Origin: Bacteroidia bacterium
GTDB taxonomy: Bacteria > Bacteroidota > Bacteroidia > Bacteroidales > CAJPTX01
NCBI GenBank assembly: GCA_002749065.1
Contig: PDTX01000003.1
Location: 62,001-126,000, forward strand
DNA length: 64,000 bases
Direction: 5' to 3'
The translations under genes and the position numbers were made by a program. Below are positions 17,381-25,623 of this stretch, piece after piece; the stretch's first letter is position 1, and each line of letters opens with the position of its first letter. The notes below the pieces were generated by a model. That model was given only the letters and a program-made list of their open reading frames with translations. It was not told where the DNA came from and did no database searches.

Positions 17381-18268
17381 ATGCGTAGGATTGTTCGACT
17401 ACTCGCCCAGGCATCCATCGGCCTGCTGCTGCTGGTGCTCCCGGGCCCCTCGAGGGCGGAGGGGCTGCTGCTCCCCCGGCCGCGAAACCTGGTGAACGAT
17501 TCGGCCTTCGTGCTGAGCACCAGCGAGATTGAGGGCCTGGAGAGGGTCCTGCGGGCCTACATGGACAGCACGAGCCGGCAGGTCTTCGTGGTCACGGTGC
17601 GGGACCTCAAGGGCCACGATGCCAACGGCTTCGCCACCGAGCTGGGCAACCAGTGGGCGGCGGGCCAGCGGGGGCTCGACAACGGGGTGATTATCCTCCT
17701 GCGCCCGGGGCGCGACCTGCCACGGCGGGCGGCATCCGATAGCGCGGACCTGGCCCCCAGCCCGGCGGGCGATGGGGCAGACCTGGGGGAGGGCTACATT
17801 GCGGTGGGCTACGGCCTGGAGCCGGTGCTGCCCGACGCGCTGGCCGCCCGCATTGTCCGCGAGGTCATGGGTCCGTTGGTGGTGGAGGGGCGCGTCTTCG
17901 AGGGCCTGCTGGGCGCCTCGCTGGAGGTAATCCGCTGCGCCAGTGGCGACTCCTCCACCCGCTCCGATGTCGGCGGGGCGAGGGCCGATGGGCTGGCGGA
18001 GGACGGGCGGATGCTCTGGTTCCTGCTGGCCCCGAGCGTGGTCATCTTCTTCATGGCCCTCTCCCGTGCGCGCCAGAGGCCCCACCCCAGCTTCCTGATG
18101 GCCTTCATCTCCATCTTCTTCTGGATGCACTTCCGGCTGCTCTGGATGCTCCTCTCGGCCACGGGCCGGGGCGGGCGGGGCGGTGGCGGTGGCGGGGGTG
18201 GGGGTGGGGGTGGCATCTCCGGCGGCGGCGGGAGCTTCGGTGGCGGGGGTGGCGGCTCGCGCTTTTAG
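17381..18268 (+). CDS. TPM-domain (YgcG-like) membrane protein with glycine-rich tail
   Basis: The ATG at 17381 (track start is a GTG at 17372) gives 295 residues. A signal peptide is followed by a TPM domain: the opening LLLPRPRNLVNDSAFVLS, the QVFVVTVRDLKGHDANGFA region and GVIILLRPGRD. After a linker come two hydrophobic segments (MLWFLLAPSVVIFFMAL; FISIFFWMHFRLLWMLL) and a nearly pure glycine/serine tail ending in GGGSRF. This is the usual plan of YgcG-like proteins in many bacteria. Their activity is debated: the plant homologue acts in photosystem repair, and phosphatase activity has been reported. The gene is divergent from the recombinase and convergent with cysQ. Confidence 0.8.
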   Translation: MRRIVRLLAQASIGLLLLVLPGPSRAEGLLLPRPRNLVNDSAFVLSTSEIEGLERVLRAYMDSTSRQVFVVTVRDLKGHDANGFATELGNQWAAGQRGLDNGVIILLRPGRDLPRRAASDSADLAPSPAGDGADLGEGYIAVGYGLEPVLPDALAARIVREVMGPLVVEGRVFEGLLGASLEVIRCASGDSSTRSDVGGARADGLAEDGRMLWFLLAPSVVIFFMALSRARQRPHPSFLMAFISIFFWMHFRLLWMLLSATGRGGRGGGGGGGGGGGGISGGGGSFGGGGGGSRF

Positions 18269-18278
18269 CCCGGGCGGC

Positions 18279-19136
18279 CTACAGCTTGGGGATGTCGTCG
18301 TAGGGGTGCTTGACCGCGAAGGGGGGGTTCAGCAGGTTCTGCCGATTGTAGCGCAGGGGGAGCATGGTGTGGAGGTCCACGAGCTGGCACCCGGCCTCCT
18401 CGGCGATGAGCTGCCCGGCGGCGGTGTCCCACTCGGAGGTGGGGTTGATCCGGGCGTAGAGGTCGGCCTTGCCCTCGGCCACCAGGCAGATTTTCAGCGA
18501 CGAGCCCTTGACGATGACGTCCAGGTCGGGGTGCAGCTTGCGCAGCAGGTTCCGGTAGATGTGCATCTCGGCCGACACGTTGGACCGCGAGGTGAATATG
18601 GTGTAGGGCCGCGGGCTGGCGGGCAGGGGCAGGCGCTGGGCGCGGGGGAGCATCTCGTCGAGCTCGCACTCGGTGTAGGTGCCCTGGAAGTTGAACTTGC
18701 TGATTTTGTACGCCCCGTGGCCCTTGAGGGCGAAGTAGAGCGTGTCGATGGAGGGGGCCACAATCACCGCGATGTGGGGCTGCCCGTTCTGTATGAGGGC
18801 GATGTTGACGGTGAACTCGTCGTTGATCTTGATGAACTCGCGCGTCCCGTCGAGGGGGTCGATCAGCCAGAGGAGCCGCCACGACTGTCGCTCGTCGTAG
18901 CGCACGTGCCGCCCCTCCTCCGAGATGGTGGGTATGCGGGTGAAGCTGAGGTGCTCGGTGATGATGTCGTGCGACTTCCGGTCGGCCCGGGTGATGGGCG
19001 CGGCGTTCTCCTTGATGTTGACGTCGAACTGGCCGGTGGCGTATATCGCGTTGATTTCCTGCGCGGCGGTCATGGCGGCCTGTACGGCCTGGGCGAGGAG
19101 CCGCTTGAGCGTGTCGATCTTGAGGTCTTCTACCAT
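18279..19136 (-). CDS. cysQ: 3'(2'),5'-bisphosphate nucleotidase (CysQ-type inositol monophosphatase family)
   Basis: The real start is the ATG at 19136, giving 285 residues; the 914-residue ORF in the track merely extends antisense through the TPR gene. The metal-binding signature is clear: E73/E74 in ISEEG, then WLIDPLDGTREF with D93 and D96, and a late ARINPTSEWDTAAG block. CysQ removes the 3' phosphate of PAP formed in sulfate assimilation or by acyl-carrier-protein turnover; another inositol-phosphatase-type substrate is possible. A -7-like TACCTTCGC lies about 60 bases upstream. The gene converges on the TPM-domain gene with 10 bases between stops. Confidence 0.85.
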   Translation of the reverse strand: MVEDLKIDTLKRLLAQAVQAAMTAAQEINAIYATGQFDVNIKENAAPITRADRKSHDIITEHLSFTRIPTISEEGRHVRYDERQSWRLLWLIDPLDGTREFIKINDEFTVNIALIQNGQPHIAVIVAPSIDTLYFALKGHGAYKISKFNFQGTYTECELDEMLPRAQRLPLPASPRPYTIFTSRSNVSAEMHIYRNLLRKLHPDLDVIVKGSSLKICLVAEGKADLYARINPTSEWDTAAGQLIAEEAGCQLVDLHTMLPLRYNRQNLLNPPFAVKHPYDDIPKL

Positions 19137-19195
19137 GGGGCTATTGCGTGTTACTCCGGGTGGCGCGGGCCGGGGTGGGCCCGGTCGGCCAGCGT

Positions 19196-19204
19196 GCGAA
19201 GGTA
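19196..19204 (-). promoter_or_regulatory. Putative -7 element of cysQ
   Basis: On the minus strand TACCTTCGC, the TTCG variant of the -7 element, lies 59 bases before the cysQ ATG. Confidence 0.4.
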
Positions 19205-19270
19205 GCAATAATTGCGCTAGCGGCGCGGGGGCGGGCTGCCGGCCGGGTTTCACAGATTTGCGATTATTCG

Positions 19271-19278
19271 TATCTTCG
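19271..19278 (+). promoter_or_regulatory. Putative -7 element of the TPR/barrel operon
   Basis: TATCTTCG, followed by C, fits the TAnnTTYG form and lies 38 bases before the ATG of the first TPR gene. Confidence 0.4.
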
Positions 19279-19316
19279 CGCTCGCGTGGCTGGCTGCGGA
19301 ACAGAGCTATAAGAAT

Positions 19317-22300
19317 ATGGGTATTCGACGGATAGTGTACTCCTTCCTGTTGTCCCTCCTGCTGCTCGGCGGCGGGGGGCTCGCTGTGGGGCGCGATGTG
19401 GAGGGGGTTCGTGGCGTGGTGCACAGCGCGGCGCTCGAGGCGATGCATCGGCGGGGGATGGACCTCTTCGCCGCCGGGAAGTACGCCGCGGCCGAGGGCG
19501 TTTTCAGCGAGCTGGTGGGGGCCTGCGCCAGCACCGATAAGCTCCTGCTGGGCGATGCCTCGTACTACTACGCCCTCTGCGCCGTGCGGCTGGGGCGCGA
19601 CGACGCGGAGTTCCTCATGGTGGACTTCATCGGGCGCTTCCCCGCCTCCCTGCACGTGAACGAGGGGCGCATGGAGCTGGGCAACCTGTACTACGCCCGC
19701 CACGACTGGGCGAAGTCCAAGGAGTGGTTCGACCGCGTGGTGACCCGCCGCCTGGGCCAGGAGCTCTGGCAGGAGGTCCTCTTCAAGCGGGGCTACTGCG
19801 CCTTCCAGCTGGGCGACATGGACACGGCCTTCGACCTCTTCGGCCAGGGGCGCAACGTCCACTCCTACTACCAGGCCTCGGCCACCTACTACTACGGCCA
19901 CATCGCCTACGAGCGGGAGCTCAACGAGACGGCCCTGGAGGCATTCACCGCGCTGGAGGGCGACGAGAGCTTCGCCCCGATCGTGCCCTACTACCTGGCC
20001 CACATCCTCTACCGCCAGGGCGAGTACCGGGCGGTGGTGGACCGCTTCACCCCGATGCTGGACTCGCTCTCGGGCTCGCGCCGCCTGGAGGTGATGCGCA
20101 TGCTGGCCGATGCCAACTTCCACCTCGGCGACTACCGGGCGGCCCTGCCCCCGATGGAGCGCTACGTCAAGGAGGTGGGGGAGGAGCGGCTCAGCCGTCA
20201 GGACAGCTACCTGCTGGGCTTCCTGTACTACCAGCTCGGCCAGTCGGAGCGGGCCATACCCTTCCTGGAGCGGGCCGTCGGCGAGCACGATGCCTACACC
20301 CAGAACGCGAGCTACCACCTGGCCGCAGCCCTCCTGAAGACGGGCAACCGCGAGCGGGCACGGCAGGCCCTGAGCCTGGCCAGCAGCCTCGATTTCGACC
20401 GCGACATCCAGGAGGACGCGCTCTTCAACTACGCCAAGCTGACCTACGAGATGCGCAGCAACCCCTTCGTCGATGCGGTCGATGCCTTCACCCGCTACCT
20501 GGAGCTCTTCCCCTCCACCCCCCGTGTGGACGAGGCCTACACCTACCTCGGCATGTCGCTCTCCGCGGCCAAGGACTACGGCAAGGCCCTCGACGCGCTC
20601 GAGCGGATATCCCAGCCCACCCCCGTGACCCGCCGCGCCTTCCAGCGGGCCGCCTACTTCCGGGGCGTGGAGCTCTTCCAGAACGCCCGCTACGCCGAGG
20701 CCGCGGCCATGTTCGACAAGTCGCTCGAGGAGGGACGCTACAACCCAAGCCTCCAGGCCCGCGCCTTCTACTGGAACGCCGAGGCCAACTACCGCCTGGA
20801 GCGCTACGCCAAGGCCTCGCGCTTCTACCAGGAATTCTACCAGGCACCGGGGGCCTTCGCCCTGCCGCAGTACCGCCTCGCACCCTACAACGTGGGCTAC
20901 TGCTACTTCAAGATGCGCACCTACGACAAGGCCGCGCAGTGGTTCCGCACTTTCCTCGACGGGGGGAGCGACCAGCCCGTAGACCTCCGTAGCCAGGCCT
21001 ACGCGCGGCTGGGCGACTGCCACTTCATGGCCAAGAGGTACTGGCCCGCGGCCGATGCCTACACCCGCGCCGATGAGCTGCAGGGGGCGGACGGGGACTA
21101 CGCCCTCTTCCAGAAGGCCGTAACGCTGGGGCTGGTCGACCGTCCGGAGAAGCGGGTCGCCGTGCTGGAGACCCTCCCGCTCCGCTACCCCCAGTCCCGC
21201 TACGTGGCCAAGGGGCGCTACGAGATTGCCCTGACCCGCCAGTCGCTCGGCCAGCTCGATGCCGCCAAGCGCGACTACCTCTCCGTGGTGCGCGACTTCC
21301 CCACGAGCCAGTACGCCCCCTCATCGCTGGTGCAGGCGGGGCTGGTGGACTTCGCGCGCGAGGACCTCGACGGGGCGACAAAGCACCTGGAGCGGGTGTG
21401 CGTGGAGTACCCCCACACGGAGGAGATGCACGAGGCGCTGGCGGCCCTGGAGCGGGTGTACAACGCGCGGGGGAACGTACGGGGCTACCTGGCCTTCCTC
21501 GAGCGGGTGGGCCAGAAGGATAGGCTCGGCTCCATGGAGCGCGATTCGCTCTACTTCTCCTCGGCCGAGGGCCTCTACATGGCGGGCGACTGCGCGAAGG
21601 CCCGCTCGGCCCTGCAGGACTACCTCGCCGAGTTCCCCAACGGGCGGCATAGCCTGGAGGTGAATTTCTTCCTGGGCGACTGCCTCCTCAAGGGCGGGGA
21701 CACGGTGGCCGCAATCGTGCCGCTCGAGCGCGTCGCCGGGCGTAAACCCAACGCCTACTACGTGCAGTCAGTGGAGTTCCTCGGGGGCATCTACGAGCGG
21801 CGGAAGGAATACAAGCGGGCGGAGGAGCAGTACAGCGAGCTGGAGCGGGTGGCGACTGAGAACCGTCGCCTGGTGCAGGCCCGCTCCGGGAGGCTACGGT
21901 GCGCGGTGGCCCTGCGCGACAGCATGGCGGTGGTGGAGACGGCGCAATCCCTCCTGGCCACAGAGCAGCTGCAGCCCGAGATGGCCGAGTTCGCCGAGTA
22001 CCATCTGGCCAAGGCCCTATGCCTTGTCGGGAAGGCGGAGGAGGCCTACACGCACTTCGAGCACCTGAGCGGCCGACCCGGCTCCGAGCTGAGCGCCGAG
22101 GCGAGCTTCATGATGGCGAAGATTCGCTTCGACCAGGCGCGCCACCAGGAGGTGAAGGACATCGTCAAGCAGTTCAGCAAGCAGCGCACGCCGCATCAGT
22201 ACTGGCTGGGCCGGGGTTTTGTCCTGCTGGGGCGGTCGTACCTGCTGCAGGGCGACTATTTCCAGGCCAACGCAACGCTCAGCAGCGTGGTGCAGCACTA

Positions 22301-22439
22301 CAAGGTGAAGGACGATGGGGTGGTGGAGGCCGCCCGCGCGGTGCAGGAGGAGGTGCAGCGGGCGCAGCGGGAGAAGGAGGTGGCCCCGCATGTGGATACC
22401 TTGCGGGTAGGACCTGATAAGCAAGTTAAAGGAGTATAG
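19317..22439 (+). CDS. Large exported TPR protein
   Basis: The 1040-residue protein begins with a signal peptide (MGIRRIVYSFLLSLLLLGGGG) and is otherwise built of TPR-type helical pairs from about residue 35 to the end. Examples are ALEAMHRRGMDLFAAGKYAA and RAIPFLERAVGEHDAYTQNA. It should be a periplasmic scaffold or binding protein. Its last 300 residues or so are clearly related to the next gene product (shared GDC, HQYWLG/HRYWLG and KDDGVV/PDDGVV stretches). A two-base gap to the next gene and further tight spacing put it first in an operon with a second TPR protein, an outer-membrane barrel and an O-antigen-ligase-like protein. The specific partner is unknown. Confidence 0.85.
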   Translation: MGIRRIVYSFLLSLLLLGGGGLAVGRDVEGVRGVVHSAALEAMHRRGMDLFAAGKYAAAEGVFSELVGACASTDKLLLGDASYYYALCAVRLGRDDAEFLMVDFIGRFPASLHVNEGRMELGNLYYARHDWAKSKEWFDRVVTRRLGQELWQEVLFKRGYCAFQLGDMDTAFDLFGQGRNVHSYYQASATYYYGHIAYERELNETALEAFTALEGDESFAPIVPYYLAHILYRQGEYRAVVDRFTPMLDSLSGSRRLEVMRMLADANFHLGDYRAALPPMERYVKEVGEERLSRQDSYLLGFLYYQLGQSERAIPFLERAVGEHDAYTQNASYHLAAALLKTGNRERARQALSLASSLDFDRDIQEDALFNYAKLTYEMRSNPFVDAVDAFTRYLELFPSTPRVDEAYTYLGMSLSAAKDYGKALDALERISQPTPVTRRAFQRAAYFRGVELFQNARYAEAAAMFDKSLEEGRYNPSLQARAFYWNAEANYRLERYAKASRFYQEFYQAPGAFALPQYRLAPYNVGYCYFKMRTYDKAAQWFRTFLDGGSDQPVDLRSQAYARLGDCHFMAKRYWPAADAYTRADELQGADGDYALFQKAVTLGLVDRPEKRVAVLETLPLRYPQSRYVAKGRYEIALTRQSLGQLDAAKRDYLSVVRDFPTSQYAPSSLVQAGLVDFAREDLDGATKHLERVCVEYPHTEEMHEALAALERVYNARGNVRGYLAFLERVGQKDRLGSMERDSLYFSSAEGLYMAGDCAKARSALQDYLAEFPNGRHSLEVNFFLGDCLLKGGDTVAAIVPLERVAGRKPNAYYVQSVEFLGGIYERRKEYKRAEEQYSELERVATENRRLVQARSGRLRCAVALRDSMAVVETAQSLLATEQLQPEMAEFAEYHLAKALCLVGKAEEAYTHFEHLSGRPGSELSAEASFMMAKIRFDQARHQEVKDIVKQFSKQRTPHQYWLGRGFVLLGRSYLLQGDYFQANATLSSVVQHYKVKDDGVVEAARAVQEEVQRAQREKEVAPHVDTLRVGPDKQVKGV

Positions 22440-22441
22440 CT

Positions 22442-23917
22442 ATGGGCAATTCTTTTAATGGTATGCTGAGGTGTATTCGGGGTGCTTTGCTGCTTGCCCC
22501 GCTTCTGGTTCTGGTTCCCGTTTCCCTGGCGCAGGGGGGGAAGGGCGACCCGGGGGATAATGCCTACACCCTCCCTCAGGACGAACCCTTGCCGAGCGAG
22601 AAGCTGCAGCTCCCCCCCAACGCGAAGGCCAAACCGTCCGATACCCCGAAGGCCGATGTACCTGTGCCCCCGGGTGATAATGCATATAGGCAGCTTCAGG
22701 GTGGAGCGATGCCACCCTCCGGTCCGCCACCCGCCCCGAAAGGTGGTGTCCAAGACCCGGGCGACAATGCCTACAAGCTGCTGCAGGGCGGTGCTGTGCC
22801 GCCCCCCGTTCCGCCGTCTACCCCGTCTACGCCGAAAGCCGGTGCTAGTAAAGACCCGGGCGACAACGCCTACGTTCTGCTCCACGGCAAGCCACAGGAC
22901 AGCGTCAAGAAGGGCGATAATGCCTACACGTTGATATATGGCCAGGAGCCTCAGGCAAGGCCAGCGCCCCCCGCGCACATCGTCCCCGTGCCGGAACCGC
23001 CCTACATGGGGGGCGACTCCCTCTGCTTTGCCGTGGTGGCCAAGCGGTACGCGGAGGGCGATTGCCTCGAGGTCATCGAGGTGGGGAATGCCTACGTGGA
23101 GCACTACCCGAAGGGGCGCGACAGCGTGCGCGCGGCCTTCTACCTGGCCTCGTGCTACCTCAAGAACAGGGATACGGCCAACGCGGTGCCCTCCCTCGAG
23201 CGGCTGGCGGGCTGGCCGTCCACCGAGCACTACATGAATTCCCTACTCATCCTCGCGCCCTACCTCGAGCGGCGAGGGGAGTACGCCAAGGCCCTGCGGC
23301 ATTTCGAGCTGCTGGAGCGGGAGAACCCCAGCCATCAGGCGCGCTACGATACCCGTCGTGGCATGCTGCACTGCGCGGTGCAGCTGGGTGATAATGAGAA
23401 GATAATTGATTATGCAAAGGCCTTCCTGGCGCTAGGGGATACCCCCGAGGAGCTGCGCGAGTACGCGAAGTACCAGAAGGCGAGGTCGGAGGTCCTGCTC
23501 GGCCGGATGGAGGAGGCCTACGACGGCTTCGCGGAGCTGGGCCTCCAGCCGAAGAAGAACCCGATAGCCGCCGAGGCCCGCTACCGGATGATGCAAATCC
23601 GCTACTCGCAGAAGCGCTGGGAGACCCTCATGCCCCTGCTCAAGGACTTCGTGCGCCAGCGAACCGTCCATCGCTACTGGCTGGGCAAGAGCCACCTGCT
23701 GATGGCCCAGGCGCAGATGTACCAGGGCGAGTTCGCCAAGGCCTCCGAGCTGCTCCTGAGCCTGCGGAAGAACTACGACGAGCCGGACGACGGGGTGGTC
23801 CAGGAGTCGAAGGACCTAGACCTGTTGATAAAGAAGGTACGTATACTCAATGAGGATTTGCCGCCTTTTGACCCAGCGGTACGCTTCGAGAAGGGGGGGT
23901 ACGAGGATGGGAAGTAG
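22442..23917 (+). CDS. Exported TPR protein with five GDNAY repeats
   Basis: The 491-residue protein has a signal peptide (ALLLAPLLVLVPVSLAQGG), then a proline-rich segment of about 135 residues containing five copies of GDNAYxL (GDNAYTLPQD, GDNAYRQLQGG, GDNAYKLLQGG, GDNAYVLLHGK, GDNAYTLIYGQ). From about residue 190 it is a TPR-type helical domain that aligns with the C-terminal third of the preceding 1040-residue protein, so the pair probably arose by tandem duplication. Its stop overlaps the start of the barrel gene. The repeats look like a flexible arm with a short binding motif, though the partner is unknown. Confidence 0.8.
   Translation: MGNSFNGMLRCIRGALLLAPLLVLVPVSLAQGGKGDPGDNAYTLPQDEPLPSEKLQLPPNAKAKPSDTPKADVPVPPGDNAYRQLQGGAMPPSGPPPAPKGGVQDPGDNAYKLLQGGAVPPPVPPSTPSTPKAGASKDPGDNAYVLLHGKPQDSVKKGDNAYTLIYGQEPQARPAPPAHIVPVPEPPYMGGDSLCFAVVAKRYAEGDCLEVIEVGNAYVEHYPKGRDSVRAAFYLASCYLKNRDTANAVPSLERLAGWPSTEHYMNSLLILAPYLERRGEYAKALRHFELLERENPSHQARYDTRRGMLHCAVQLGDNEKIIDYAKAFLALGDTPEELREYAKYQKARSEVLLGRMEEAYDGFAELGLQPKKNPIAAEARYRMMQIRYSQKRWETLMPLLKDFVRQRTVHRYWLGKSHLLMAQAQMYQGEFAKASELLLSLRKNYDEPDDGVVQESKDLDLLIKKVRILNEDLPPFDPAVRFEKGGYEDGK
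22542..22950 (+). repeat. Five proline-linked GDNAYxL repeats
   Basis: Five coding repeats of a GDNAY-L motif are separated by proline-rich spacers of unequal length. Nucleotide copies vary (GGGGATAATGCCTAC, GGCGACAATGCCTAC, GGCGACAACGCCTAC), so selection for the peptide rather than recent DNA duplication is suggested. Confidence 0.8.
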
Positions 23918-25607
23918 TCTCCGCCCGGCCCTCCGCCTGCTCGGCCTGCTGCTCCTGCTGCCTGCGCTCGGCGTGGCCCAGGACAAACCGTCCGACGGGC
24001 GCAATGCCGCCGATGAGGCCTCCGAGCTCAAGACCGTGGAGGTGAGCCGCGCCTACGAGCCGAAGGTGGAGGACGCGGAGAAGACCAACTTCATCCCCCC
24101 GCTGGACGACACGGTGGTCCCCGCCCCGGTGTTCACCTACTCCCTCATCCAGCGGCCAGTCCACTCCCTCATAACGCTGCGCCCGCTCCCGGCCGCCCGC
24201 ATGGGCGACGAGGCGCCGGAGGAGCTCTCCAACTGGTATCTCCGCCTGGGCTTCGGCAACTACCTCTCCCCGCTCGGCGAGCTGTACTACAGCAGCGACC
24301 AGGGCAAGCACTTCACCCTCGGCGCGCACCTCCGCCACGCGAGCGACTGGGGCAAGGTCAAGCTCCGGGGCGACGAGGATGCACCGGCCAAGCACTCCGA
24401 CACCCGCCTGGGCATCTTCGGCGATGGTGTCGCCTGGGGGCACGGGATGCACGGCCGGTTCGACTACCGGCATGCCTACGACAACTTCTACGGCCGGCTC
24501 GACAAGACCGCCGGCGGGGGGGGCGAGCTCTTCCTCAAGGGCACCGGGGCGAACACCTTCAACGGCGAGTGGCGGATGAATACGCTGCATATGGACTCGA
24601 GCCACGTCCACTACGATGGGCGCTTTCGGCTGGGGGGCTACGTGGACAGCCGCGACGCGAGCGTGGTGGTGGTGGATGCCTCCTTCGCCGGGCATAAGTA
24701 CCTCCACAGCGAGGCGCTCGGCGGCCAGGTGCGAATTCGCCACTTCGGCACGAAGGTGGGCTCGAAGTCGCGGGGCAATACGATATTCTCGCTCTACCCG
24801 TGGGTCAAAATCTTCGGCGAGCGGTGGCGCGCCTGGGCCGGGATAGACCTCACCATCGAGGGGAACAACGGCAAGACCTTCTTCCACTTCTTCCCGCACG
24901 GCCACGTCTCCCTCGACGTGATAAAGCAGTACATGATACCCTACTTCGAGGTGGACTCTGAGCTCGAGGTGGCCGACTACCAGAGCCTCCGCGCGGCCAA
25001 CCCGTGGCTACGCCCCGGCCTCTTCGTGTGGAACTCCCCCCGCCTGCTCGAGCTCCGCTTCGGCGTGAAGGGGAACCTGAATACGAGCCTCTCGTACAAC
25101 GTGTCGGGCTCCTTCGCGGTGGTCGACAGCGTGCACGTCTTCGTCAACGGCCTGACCCCGGCCGGGGGCTACAGCTCCGACTTCGTGGTAGAGCAGGATA
25201 AGGGCCAGGAGCTGCACCTCAACGGCGAGATGGAGTACGCCTTCGGCCGGAAGTTCCGCCTCTACGCCCGGGGCGACTGGTGGCACTACAAGCTCGACAA
25301 GCAGCCCATCGCCTGGCACAGGCCCACCTACCGCCTCTCGCTCAACGGGCGCTACAACCTCCGGAGAAAGATTGAGGGCTCGCTGGACCTCTTCCTCGAG
25401 GGGGGGCGTAAGGCCCGCGCCCTCGACGGGAGCGCCATCCCCCTGCGCGCTTTCCCCAACCTGAACCTGGGCTTCAGGTATCAATTCTCCGACCTCTTCG
25501 GCCTCTTTGTCGACCTGCGCAACCTGCTGTTCTGGCAGCACGAGGTCTACTACCTGTACCCGGGGCATCGCTTCCAGGCCCTGCTCGGCGTGAGTCTGAA
25601 CTTCTAA
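23907..25607 (+). CDS. Putative outer-membrane beta-barrel protein
   Basis: The ATG at 23907 overlaps the end of the preceding gene by 11 bases and gives 566 residues; the track's 23850 start lies inside the upstream gene. A signal peptide (LRLLGLLLLLPALGVAQ) leads to a short acidic segment and then many amphipathic strands with alternating aromatic residues (WYLRLGFGNYL, KFRLYARGDWWHYKLD). It ends with an aromatic terminal strand, FQALLGVSLNF, the usual outer-membrane assembly signal. It lacks a TonB plug domain. Coupled translation with two TPR proteins suggests that they dock to it in the periplasm (inference). The family name is not recognised. Confidence 0.75.
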   Translation: MGSSLRPALRLLGLLLLLPALGVAQDKPSDGRNAADEASELKTVEVSRAYEPKVEDAEKTNFIPPLDDTVVPAPVFTYSLIQRPVHSLITLRPLPAARMGDEAPEELSNWYLRLGFGNYLSPLGELYYSSDQGKHFTLGAHLRHASDWGKVKLRGDEDAPAKHSDTRLGIFGDGVAWGHGMHGRFDYRHAYDNFYGRLDKTAGGGGELFLKGTGANTFNGEWRMNTLHMDSSHVHYDGRFRLGGYVDSRDASVVVVDASFAGHKYLHSEALGGQVRIRHFGTKVGSKSRGNTIFSLYPWVKIFGERWRAWAGIDLTIEGNNGKTFFHFFPHGHVSLDVIKQYMIPYFEVDSELEVADYQSLRAANPWLRPGLFVWNSPRLLELRFGVKGNLNTSLSYNVSGSFAVVDSVHVFVNGLTPAGGYSSDFVVEQDKGQELHLNGEMEYAFGRKFRLYARGDWWHYKLDKQPIAWHRPTYRLSLNGRYNLRRKIEGSLDLFLEGGRKARALDGSAIPLRAFPNLNLGFRYQFSDLFGLFVDLRNLLFWQHEVYYLYPGHRFQALLGVSLNF

Positions 25608-25623
25608 TGCGGGAGGCTAGCCG

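Noticed and set aside
18279-21023. A 914-residue minus-strand protein
   Set aside because: Only the first 285 residues from the ATG at 19136 belong to CysQ. The rest is antisense to the TPR gene, with a reading frame held open by high GC.
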